Made by a program: the position numbers and the translations under genes. The notes below the pieces were generated by a model. The model was not told the origin of the DNA, searched no databases, and saw nothing but the letters and a program-made list of their open reading frames with translations. This document shows, in pieces, positions 43,164 to 50,602 of a stretch of DNA of 64,000 nucleotides. Positions within the stretch are counted from its first letter, which is position 1; each line of letters opens with the position of its first letter. Source of the stretch: Paenibacillus sp. BK033. GTDB lineage: Bacteria > Bacillota > Bacilli > Paenibacillales > Paenibacillaceae. The stretch spans positions 1,103,747 through 1,167,746 of the forward strand of contig NZ_SLVP01000002.1 of NCBI RefSeq assembly GCF_004345425.1. The letters are read 5' to 3'.

Positions 43164-44036
43164 CTACTCTTTCATCCCGGAAGTTGCCATCGTCTGGATG
43201 ACACTGCTCTGGGACAGGATGAAGAGCGTGATGGGAACGACCATCAGAATAAGCGCTACCGCCGCGCCAACGCCTGCCCTGGCAATGCCCCCAAGCGCGA
43301 TTTGACCTAATGCATAATGAAGGGTCTTCAGGTTCTCGCTATAAATAAAATTGCCTCCGTCGGAGCCCCACAGCATAGGGAATTGCAGAATCATAAGGGT
43401 GAGCCAGGCCGGCTTTACGTTCGGCATGACGATTTGCCAATAGATCCGGTACTCGCTTGCTCCATCAATCTTGGCCGCTTCCACGAGCGCGTCCGGAATC
43501 TGTTCCATGAACTGCTTCATCAGGAATAGTCCAAGCGGGAAAGCGAGGGATGGAATAATAATCGATAAATGCGTATTGATCCAGCCAAGCCATGACATCA
43601 TCATATAGTTCGGAATGGCCGTAACCGTACCGGAAAACATCAGCGACAGAACGACTGTCGAGAAAATAATCTGGGAGCCCGGAAATTTATGCTTGGCTAG
43701 CGGATAGGCCGCAGCCGAGGCGAGCAGGATATGCCCGAACGTTCCTACAAGCGTAATAACGAGCGTATTGGCAATATAGCGCGAAAGCGGAACCCAGGAA
43801 TTGCCCATTAACGAGAACAAGTCGAAGAAGTTATCCAGCGTCGGGTTATTGACCATAATCCGCGGTGGGAAAATAAACAGCTCGTCAAGCGGTTTGAACG
43901 CATTGTTAACCGCGTACACAAGCGGGATGGCCATAAACAGGCCAAATACGGCAAGGAGCAGAAATAATAAAAAGCTGACGGTAAAGGAGCGGTTAAGCTT
44001 TCTCTGAATCTGGAAAACCGCTGTCCAACTGTTCAA
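43164..44036 (-). CDS. CUT1 sugar ABC permease (MalG type), first pair
   Basis: Permease of 290 residues with six predicted helices and docking loop LVEAAKIDGASEYRIYWQI near residue 190. The TTG start at 44036 follows the upstream TAA by two bases and has GGTGAG 5 bases ahead. C-terminal VIQTMATSGMKE is of the LplC/YtcP type that takes part in uptake of aldouronates in xylanolytic Paenibacillus. Pairs with the next gene. Confidence 0.88.
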   Translation of the reverse strand: MNSWTAVFQIQRKLNRSFTVSFLLFLLLAVFGLFMAIPLVYAVNNAFKPLDELFIFPPRIMVNNPTLDNFFDLFSLMGNSWVPLSRYIANTLVITLVGTFGHILLASAAAYPLAKHKFPGSQIIFSTVVLSLMFSGTVTAIPNYMMMSWLGWINTHLSIIIPSLAFPLGLFLMKQFMEQIPDALVEAAKIDGASEYRIYWQIVMPNVKPAWLTLMILQFPMLWGSDGGNFIYSENLKTLHYALGQIALGGIARAGVGAAVALILMVVPITLFILSQSSVIQTMATSGMKE

Positions 44037-44038
44037 CG

Positions 44039-45004
44039 TTACTCACCGACCTTTCTAAGCAGCTTCTGGGTCAGCTTGTTGGCGCCCACCATGATCAGGA
44101 AGAGAACGGTTGCGATGGCCGATGCATAGCCCATTTCAAAGCGGATCGTGCCGTAATCCATCAGATGCGTGACGATCGTATGCGCCGCGTAGTTCACGCT
44201 CGGGAAGCCCGCCAGGGCAATGGAAACATCCGCAACGGCGAAGGACGCCGTAATTTGAAGGACTGCGCCGAACAACAGCTGCGGTCTCATCGACGGAAGC
44301 GTAATGAACCACAGCTCCTGCCACCGGTTGCGGATCCCGTCTACCGTACCTGCTTCTACCAGAGACCGGTCAATGGTCTGTAGCCCGGCGATAAAAGCAA
44401 GGAAGCTGGTACCGAGGCTCAGCCATAACTGAACGATAATGACGATGGTCAGAATATACTGCTCATTCGTAAGCCATTGGATCGGCTCCAGAATAAAGCC
44501 GAATTTGATCAGAAAGCCATTCAAATAACCATACCGGTCACCGGAAAAGACAATCAGCCATATGAAATACACGTTTCCCGAGATCGACGGCGCGTAAAAA
44601 ATTAAGGTCATGACAGCCCGGATCTTCGGAGACAGCTCATTTATAATCCACGCGAACAGGAAGCAGGCGAAATAGCTGATCGGCCCTGTAATAACGGCGA
44701 ACATGAATGTATTTCGCAAGGCTATCATAAAGACGTCGTCATTCAGAAACAGCCTGGAATAGTTATCCCAGCCAACAAACCTCGGAAATTCGAGCATATT
44801 GAAATAGAAGAAACTAAGACAGATCGAGAATACAACCGGAATGATCGTAAACAGGGTGAAAATAATCATGTACGGGCTCATCAAGATATAATTATGCTTG
44901 TTTCTCTTGATCTCTTTGAACAGTTGCGCCCATCTGGATACCTTGGCCGGCTGCCGGATAAGATCCGGCGCGGGCACGGGTACGGATACGGTTTGTTCAG
45001 GCAT
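44039..45004 (-). CDS. CUT1 sugar ABC permease (LplB/MalF type), first pair
   Basis: Permease of about 321 residues with a hydrophilic N-terminus, six predicted helices and docking loop SLVEAGTVDGIRNRWQELWFI near residue 220, in which the usual Ala after Glu-Ala is Gly. ATG at 45004 (9 bases after GGGGG) is preferred to ATG at 45010 (3 bases). Resembles LplB-type permeases of aldouronate importers. It follows the large CBM-SBP fusion gene by 11-18 bases. Confidence 0.87.
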   Translation of the reverse strand: MPEQTVSVPVPAPDLIRQPAKVSRWAQLFKEIKRNKHNYILMSPYMIIFTLFTIIPVVFSICLSFFYFNMLEFPRFVGWDNYSRLFLNDDVFMIALRNTFMFAVITGPISYFACFLFAWIINELSPKIRAVMTLIFYAPSISGNVYFIWLIVFSGDRYGYLNGFLIKFGFILEPIQWLTNEQYILTIVIIVQLWLSLGTSFLAFIAGLQTIDRSLVEAGTVDGIRNRWQELWFITLPSMRPQLLFGAVLQITASFAVADVSIALAGFPSVNYAAHTIVTHLMDYGTIRFEMGYASAIATVLFLIMVGANKLTQKLLRKVGE

Positions 45005-45021
45005 CGGCATTCACCCCCAAG

Positions 45022-47916
45022 CTAGTTCGGTAATTTAAATTCTTTACGCTTAATCGCGATTTCGTCATTGATATACAACAGATAATCCGATAACGCCTCG
45101 CGGGGATTCTCATTGCCGTTGACGACTTTGCGGAAGGCATTGTCCAAATGGCGACCCGTGAAATAGCCGCCTGGAACCTGAGGAATTCCCTCTACCCATT
45201 GCCACTGGCTTTCAAGGTTTTTATAATCCTTCACCGGCCAAGGAAGCTCCTCTAACGCTTCTATATTGGCAGTCGGATAACGGGCGGCTTCCCCGAGCAG
45301 CCCTTCCATCTCGCGTCCGTAAGCAATTTGCGTCTCCTTGCTGGTCCACCATTTCATGAACGCCCATGACGCATCCTTATCCTTGGCATTCTCCAGCATC
45401 ATTACCGCGGTTGTATGGCTGGCCACTTCATGATTCACCGTGCCGTCCGGCAATTCCGTCCCGGGCACCATCGTAAAGTCCCATAACCCCTTAATTTCGG
45501 GCGCCATTACCGTCAAGTTGTTGTAAGTCGTGTAGTCCGCAATCCCAATCGGCATCTCTCCGGTACGGAAGCGGTTCGGGAAATCCGCCATCAGCGGGAA
45601 CTTATAGTTGGTATAGAACTGCGTCCATTTCTTAAAGACCTCCATCGAGATATCCGAATCGAGCGCGCTTCTCTTGTCATCATCCGTATAGAACTTGCCG
45701 TTATTCTGATAGAGAAGCATCGAGAACGTAGCATTCGGAATGAGATTCGCATTGTTCGTTACCGTGTCGATCGGCAGATAAAACTCCATGTTGTGCTTCT
45801 GAAGCACCGAGATCATGTTGTACACGTCCTGCCAGGTTTTTGGCGGGGTCAACCCGATTTCCGCCAGAACGTCTTTCCGGTAAAACAGCATCGGAAAGGT
45901 CTGCTGCTCCGGCAAGGCGTATGCGCCATTGCCGTATTCATAAGGAACCAAAGCGCTTTCGTTGAACCTGGAAGCCACTTCCTTAAAGTCGGGGAATGCG
46001 GACAAATCCGCTGCCGCCTTCCTCATCGCATAGTTGACCGGTACGTCTTCCCCAATCTGCATGGCAACATCCGGTCCTTCATCGGCCAGCGTCGCAGGAA
46101 GCAGAATATTGGCCGGAACAAGCCTCAGCTTCACGGATATATTCGACTCCGGCGTAAAGCTTTCATCGATCATGCTCTTTAATACCTGGGCCTGGTCCCG
46201 GCCGGTCGTAATCCATACCGTAATCGACTTGTCGCTTTGCTTGGTATTGCCAATGCTGTCATAGTCCTCCGTATAAGAAGCGACCAGGCCACCAAGCTCA
46301 TGCCTAATCTTTTGGAACAAGGTAGCGCTTGCCCGCGGAAGCTTGGCTTCCGGAGAAGAGACGACTAAATAATCCAGCGTAAGCGGCTGTACTCTTACGT
46401 TTAATATCCACGTGCCAAGTCCGCCGACATTGGTCTTGAAAGCGGTCAGCCGCTTCGCAACCGTCTCGGGCTTTGCAGCCATCTCTTCCAGCTGATTGAC
46501 CATCGTATGGAGAACCGCTACTTTATCGCTTTGCTCGCCTGTCGATTGTTCGAGATAATCGGCCACGCTCTTGATCGTGGCAGCCTGCGTCTTGAACACC
46601 TCCGTCATCTCCGGAATCCGCTTCTCCAGCTGGTAATCGCGGTAAGGATCGGGCGAGTTGGAGGTAATGATCAGAATCTTTCTGTATATCTCATTAAGCT
46701 GCAGGACGCTTGATTCAATCGTCTGGAGCAGCGGAGCGATCTCGCCCAGGGATACGGACAGACGGAGCGTATGCTTGCCTTTGCTCAAATGGAACTGGTA
46801 GGGCTCATCGCCGCCCATGACGTCCATCTTCCAGTCCATATCGAAATTAAACGGAATCTGCTTCATTTCTTTAAACGGATATTCTCCGTCGATCATCAGG
46901 CTGCGCGTGCTGTAAACGCCGCGAAGCTGATCCTGCTTTCTTTTTAATGCGATCTGATACAATCCATCCTCTTGAACATCCACTTCCCACTCCAGCCACT
47001 GCCCCGGCAGCTTCCAGTTCACGCCGCCGATTGCGTTAACCCTGATTTTGGACACATCATACGGAATAACGGAAGGACTTGATTTGTCGGACAACGGATA
47101 TAGGGTCGGAGACGATTTCAGCACCGCGTCCTCCGCCTGAATCATCATATATTGATCCTTCGCGGGCTTTAAGCCTGCCGCTTCATAATCCTTCTTAAGA
47201 TCCTCATAGGACTTGACGGTCTGATCCTGATACAGCTCGATATAGTCGATGGCCATCGGCTCCCGGGAAGCCGTCAGCGTAAGCTTCTGCGTCCCCTTGT
47301 CGAAGTGGAACAGATAGGGCTCCGCAAAATAGCCTTCGCTGTCCATGAATGATTTGAGCTGCCAAGCCGGTTTCTCGATCTGCCTTGGACGAAGATCATT
47401 TCCCCGGTCGTCTCTCTGAATTCCGGCATCGCGATTGCCCCAAAGCCGGTCAAACAATAAATCTTCAGCCCCCGTAAACGGCTGCTCGTCATTAATCGTG
47501 AGCTTGCGTTCAATGGCGGAGCTTTTCCCCTCCAGCGGATAGTAATGAATCCGGATATTGTAAAGTCCGGCTTCTTGAACGGGAACGTTCCAGCTGATCG
47601 AGCCGGCATCCGGCGTCATGACGGCTTTTCCGTCCAGCCCCTCCGGACGATCGGCCACCTCAAAGCCTTCCCCGACGGTACCGGCGAAGCTTTCGCCTTC
47701 GATGCGGATCACTTGAGACGGTCTGTCGTCGGCGGAATAGCTTTTCAAATACTCGTTATAGCCGCCTTTGTCATCGGAGTCGGTAACCGCCTGAAATCCG
47801 CCCATTGCCTGAGCGCGTCCGTTATTCGGCTGACCCGAAGGGTAGAAAGCCCATATGGACAAAAAAAATACAAGTAGAACCAGTATGGCAATTCCGTAGC
47901 GCTTTTTGCTGCTCAA
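45022..47916 (-). CDS. Solute-binding protein fused to carbohydrate-binding modules
   Basis: A 964-residue surface protein anchored by an N-terminal hydrophobic helix (about 8-26) with no lipobox. Two beta-sandwich modules of CBM6/35-like appearance follow (about 65-235, from RIEGESFAG to AIDYIELYQ; about 255-400, from MMIQAEDAV to HTLRLSVSL). Next is a helical linker (about 400-530), then a family 1 solute-binding domain (about 565-960, with EGPDVAMQIGEDVPVNYAMR and PMLFYRKDVLAEIGLTPPKTW). Fusion of glycan-binding modules to a transporter binding protein would let the importer hold on to polymer. TTG start with GGAGGGG upstream. Gene order places it between a normal SBP and the first permease pair. 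Confidence 0.85.
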   Translation of the reverse strand: MSSKKRYGIAILVLLVFFLSIWAFYPSGQPNNGRAQAMGGFQAVTDSDDKGGYNEYLKSYSADDRPSQVIRIEGESFAGTVGEGFEVADRPEGLDGKAVMTPDAGSISWNVPVQEAGLYNIRIHYYPLEGKSSAIERKLTINDEQPFTGAEDLLFDRLWGNRDAGIQRDDRGNDLRPRQIEKPAWQLKSFMDSEGYFAEPYLFHFDKGTQKLTLTASREPMAIDYIELYQDQTVKSYEDLKKDYEAAGLKPAKDQYMMIQAEDAVLKSSPTLYPLSDKSSPSVIPYDVSKIRVNAIGGVNWKLPGQWLEWEVDVQEDGLYQIALKRKQDQLRGVYSTRSLMIDGEYPFKEMKQIPFNFDMDWKMDVMGGDEPYQFHLSKGKHTLRLSVSLGEIAPLLQTIESSVLQLNEIYRKILIITSNSPDPYRDYQLEKRIPEMTEVFKTQAATIKSVADYLEQSTGEQSDKVAVLHTMVNQLEEMAAKPETVAKRLTAFKTNVGGLGTWILNVRVQPLTLDYLVVSSPEAKLPRASATLFQKIRHELGGLVASYTEDYDSIGNTKQSDKSITVWITTGRDQAQVLKSMIDESFTPESNISVKLRLVPANILLPATLADEGPDVAMQIGEDVPVNYAMRKAAADLSAFPDFKEVASRFNESALVPYEYGNGAYALPEQQTFPMLFYRKDVLAEIGLTPPKTWQDVYNMISVLQKHNMEFYLPIDTVTNNANLIPNATFSMLLYQNNGKFYTDDDKRSALDSDISMEVFKKWTQFYTNYKFPLMADFPNRFRTGEMPIGIADYTTYNNLTVMAPEIKGLWDFTMVPGTELPDGTVNHEVASHTTAVMMLENAKDKDASWAFMKWWTSKETQIAYGREMEGLLGEAARYPTANIEALEELPWPVKDYKNLESQWQWVEGIPQVPGGYFTGRHLDNAFRKVVNGNENPREALSDYLLYINDEIAIKRKEFKLPN

Positions 47917-47946
47917 CTTTTCTCCCCTCCTGCGGCAAGAGATTAC

Positions 47947-47999
47947 GCTTTAGCAACAGTCCCCCTTGTAATGGTTCGAATGGGGACTGTCGCTAAAGC
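47947..47999 (-). other. Long intercistronic hairpin after the SBP gene
   Basis: Near-perfect 18-bp stem (GCTTTAGC and ACAGTCCCC arms, one mismatch) with a 17-base loop, 9 bases past the SBP stop and without a U tract. It probably stabilises the SBP message over the downstream genes. Confidence 0.75.
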
Positions 48000-48007
48000 T
48001 TTGCTTG

Positions 48008-49414
48008 TTACTTTTTGTAAACCTCATCAATAGCGGATTGAGCTTGCGCTTTATACTTGTCGATTACGGTTGATACCGAATTGCCCGAGGTCAGCTCGCC
48101 GATCATTTCGTAGTAAGGGAATTTCGGGAATGTACCGCTGTCAAGCACCAGCATGCCTGCGCCTGCATCGCGGGCGTTCTGGATATCATTCTCGTCGGTG
48201 AAGTTGCTCTCAAGCGATGCTTGGTCGGCATAGTCGTAGATCGAATCGATATCGTTGATTTTTTCCCAGATGTACACCAGCTGATCCGGATTCTCGACAC
48301 TCTTCGGAATGGTCAGCGCCTGGAATGCCCCTTCGGCGGAATGGTATGCGGTTGCGCTTGGACCTTTCGGGAACGGCACAAAGCCGATATCGTAGTCCTC
48401 CATATCCGTCTTCAAGCCGCCGATCTCATACATGGCTCCGGCATACATAAGCGTATTGCCTTGACGGAAGAACTGCCCCGGTTCCGTCCAGTCCCCGCCT
48501 TCGGTTGGGCGTGCCACTTTCTCGGTTGCCAGCTTGGAGAGGAAATTAAAGACCTCAACGGTTTTCGGATCATCCAGATTTTGCTTATCGCCGCTCGTCA
48601 GGCTCGTTTCATTGGAGACGAGAGCAGGATCCATAAACCCGGCGGACGCAAGTCCCCAAGTATCCAGCTTGCCGTCGTTATTCGTATCTTTGTTCGCTTC
48701 CTTGGCCACTTGAGTAAAGGTATCCCAGTTCCAGTTATCCTCGCTTACGTAATCTTGCGGAGACTTGATACCAAGCTTGTTAAGAAGAGTACGGTTATAG
48801 AAAATGCCGGTAATCAGGTTGCCCTGACCTTCTGAGAAGGCGTAACCGCGGCCGTTGTACGACATGAATTCGGTAGCCTTTGGATTGAATACCTTTGTGT
48901 TTTTCGTGTATTCGTCAACCGGCCATAACAGGTCTTGCTGAACCAGGGAAGGAATCGTGTAGTTTTTGCCAAGTCTCACAATATCGCCAAGCGGTTCGCC
49001 CGCAAGGAGGGACGCGACGACCTTTTGCTGGTATTCGCCATAGTCAACCGCTACGAACTCCATCTTGAAGTTATGCTTCTTCTCAAGCTCCTCCAGGTTT
49101 TTCTTGCGCTGGATATTGTCCGGGTTGTCCTCTCCGATTGTCATATCCCACCAGGAGACGACCTTGATCGTTCTGCCCCCCATGTCGAAATCCATCTCCG
49201 GCGATGAAGCATCCTCTTCCGCATTGCCGGCATTATTCGAGGCCGCGGCATTGTTGGAGGCTGTCGCATTATTGCTTGCAGGCGCATCCGTATTGTTGCT
49301 TTGGCCGTTCCCGCTTTCATTGCCTTTGCTGCCGCCGCTTCCCCCGCTGCATGCCGTTAATGAAGCCGCTAACATCAAAGTCGAAAGCATCATAACCGTC
49401 TTTCTCACTCTCAC
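48008..49414 (-). CDS. CUT1 sugar-binding lipoprotein, first gene of the import cluster
   Basis: Family 1 solute-binding protein of 468 residues with a lipobox LTAC near residue 22 and a long Asn/Ser/Ala repeat linker (ASNN units, about 35-65). The body carries the family's segments PLGDIVRLGKNYTIPSLVQQDLLWPVDEY and GIFYNRTLLNKLGIKSP. GTG start at 49414 with GGGGGG 6-7 bases ahead. It is transcribed from the TTGTTG-N17-TACACT promoter with tandem repeats upstream, divergent from an AraC-type regulator. By analogy with LplA-type proteins beside xylanase genes it should bind (methylglucurono)xylo-oligosaccharides (inference). Confidence 0.9.
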   Translation of the reverse strand: MRVRKTVMMLSTLMLAASLTACSGGSGGSKGNESGNGQSNNTDAPASNNATASNNAAASNNAGNAEEDASSPEMDFDMGGRTIKVVSWWDMTIGEDNPDNIQRKKNLEELEKKHNFKMEFVAVDYGEYQQKVVASLLAGEPLGDIVRLGKNYTIPSLVQQDLLWPVDEYTKNTKVFNPKATEFMSYNGRGYAFSEGQGNLITGIFYNRTLLNKLGIKSPQDYVSEDNWNWDTFTQVAKEANKDTNNDGKLDTWGLASAGFMDPALVSNETSLTSGDKQNLDDPKTVEVFNFLSKLATEKVARPTEGGDWTEPGQFFRQGNTLMYAGAMYEIGGLKTDMEDYDIGFVPFPKGPSATAYHSAEGAFQALTIPKSVENPDQLVYIWEKINDIDSIYDYADQASLESNFTDENDIQNARDAGAGMLVLDSGTFPKFPYYEMIGELTSGNSVSTVIDKYKAQAQSAIDEVYKK

Positions 49415-49446
49415 ATTGGTCCCCCCTAAATTGGTTTACAGGAAAA

Positions 49447-49475
49447 AGTGTAGCGCTTACATTTCTGGCCAACAA
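49447..49475 (-). promoter_or_regulatory. Promoter of the import cluster
   Basis: On the minus strand TTGTTG (plus CAACAA, 49470-49475) and TACACT (plus AGTGTA, 49447-49452) are 17 bases apart, about 33 bp ahead of the GTG. The same hexamers and spacing recur at 58951-58979. A cre-like AGTGTAGCGCTTACAT (14/16) overlaps the -10. Confidence 0.75.
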
Positions 49476-49515
49476 CCTGCCTGCAAATAGGTCAATGACC
49501 TGTCAATTTATAGGT
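49475..49515. promoter_or_regulatory. Tandem repeats ACCTG-N7-ATAGGT upstream of the promoter
   Basis: Two 18-bp copies of ACCTG-N7-ATAGGT (49475-49492 and 49498-49515) start 23 bp apart and abut the -35. This placement is typical of AraC-type activators that touch RNA polymerase. The junction of the copies forms the palindrome AGGTCAATGACCT. The divergent AraC-type gene at 49674 is the likely binder. Confidence 0.65.
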
Positions 49516-49673
49516 TTCCAGGAATAGCGCGGATTGTCACGCAGCTGCTAACCCAAGAGGTAAACAAATGGATGATGGATAAAGAAATGCACATTGTCAC
49601 CCGCCCGAGTCATGAACAATAATAAAAACCATATCCGTCAGAGACAATCCTACAGAAAGTGAGGTTCAGCTTT

Positions 49674-50438
49674 ATGTATAAAGCATTACTTGTTCATCCC
49701 GACATGATTTCGAGAGAAGAAACCAGATTGCTGCTTCCATGGGAGCAGCATGGCTTCCAGCTTCATGCCTATGCGGATTCTCTCTCTGACGCTCAAGCTC
49801 TACTTCGCACGCAGATGTTCGACCTCATTCTTATAGATCTTAAACCTTCGCAGGCTGCCGGAATGCAGATCTGTGAACAAATCAGAGAACTTAGCCGCGT
49901 TTCTATCATTCTTTTGGGAGGCAGTCATGATTTCCAGCTGCTGCGGAAAGCAATGGCCCTTCAAGTAAGCGATTACATTGCGGATCCGGTGCATCCCGGG
50001 GATCTGGCTGCCAGCCTCTGCAAGATAAAGAAGGAGCTGGACGTTCAATCCGTACATTCCAAACGGTTAACCCTAAGCTACGAGAATAAAAAAAGTCAGA
50101 ATCCGTCCATCATTGATCTGGTCAAGCAATACGTCCAGGAGCATATGCATGAGAATATAACCTTGAAAAAAATCTCAACCATGCTGCACTTCAACTGCGC
50201 CTATCTTGGCCAGAAATTCAAAGACCAGGAGAACATGTCGTTTAACGAATATCTTCTTCAACAGCGAATGGAGAAATCAAAGCTCCTTCTGGAGAAAACG
50301 GATATGAGGATCTACGAGATTGCAAATGAAGTAGGCTATACGGAAATTGACTGGTTCTACAAGAAATTCAAGGAATACACGGGCGCGAGCGCTAATGAGT
50401 ACCGCAAGCAAAGTACGATTTACATCATGAACGGATGA
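49674..50438 (+). CDS. AraC-type regulator with degenerate receiver domain
   Basis: A 254-residue protein with a CheY-like N-terminal domain (about 1-115) and an AraC double helix-turn-helix (about 150-250, LKKISTMLHFNCAYLGQKFKDQ and EIANEVGYTEIDWFYKKFKEYTG). The receiver keeps an Asp at the phosphorylation position (LIDLKPSQAAG) but the acidic pair that binds magnesium is replaced (LLVHPDM instead of the usual LVDDE) and the conserved Lys is lost (YIADPV instead of YLKPV). No histidine kinase is next to it. It probably acts without phosphorylation on the divergent import cluster. ATG at 49674, GAGG 9 bases ahead; the GTG at 49659 overlaps this site. Confidence 0.86.
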   Translation: MYKALLVHPDMISREETRLLLPWEQHGFQLHAYADSLSDAQALLRTQMFDLILIDLKPSQAAGMQICEQIRELSRVSIILLGGSHDFQLLRKAMALQVSDYIADPVHPGDLAASLCKIKKELDVQSVHSKRLTLSYENKKSQNPSIIDLVKQYVQEHMHENITLKKISTMLHFNCAYLGQKFKDQENMSFNEYLLQQRMEKSKLLLEKTDMRIYEIANEVGYTEIDWFYKKFKEYTGASANEYRKQSTIYIMNG

Positions 50439-50474
50439 GGATTGTCATTTTCGTAAGCGCTTGCAAACGAAAAG

Positions 50475-50529
50475 AAGCCGGCAGCGTCTTGGGACTCTTG
50501 CTTAATTCCCGGGACTTTGACCGGCTTTT
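50475..50529 (+). terminator. Possible terminator after the AraC-type gene
   Basis: AAGCCGG and CCGGCTT arms with a 39-base loop that can fold further (GGGA/TCCC), followed by TTTT, 36 bases past the stop. The long loop makes this tentative. Confidence 0.4.
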
Positions 50530-50555
50530 CCCACATGTCTCCTTGAAGTCGCAAG

Positions 50556-50586
50556 CGAAAAAGCTTTCCGGATTAACGGAAAGCTT
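50556..50586 (-). terminator. Terminator after the secreted xylanase gene
   Basis: 10-bp stem AAGCTTTCCG/CGGAAAGCTT followed by UUU CGC on the minus strand within a longer inverted repeat (50552-50595), 17 bases past the xylanase stop. Confidence 0.8.
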
Positions 50587-50602
50587 TCTCGCTTGTGCTC
50601 GT

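Noticed and set aside
50451-50466. A 15/16 cre-like match (TCGTAAGCGCTTGCAA)
   Set aside because: It lies downstream of both convergent neighbouring genes, not at a promoter; likely chance or unrelated.
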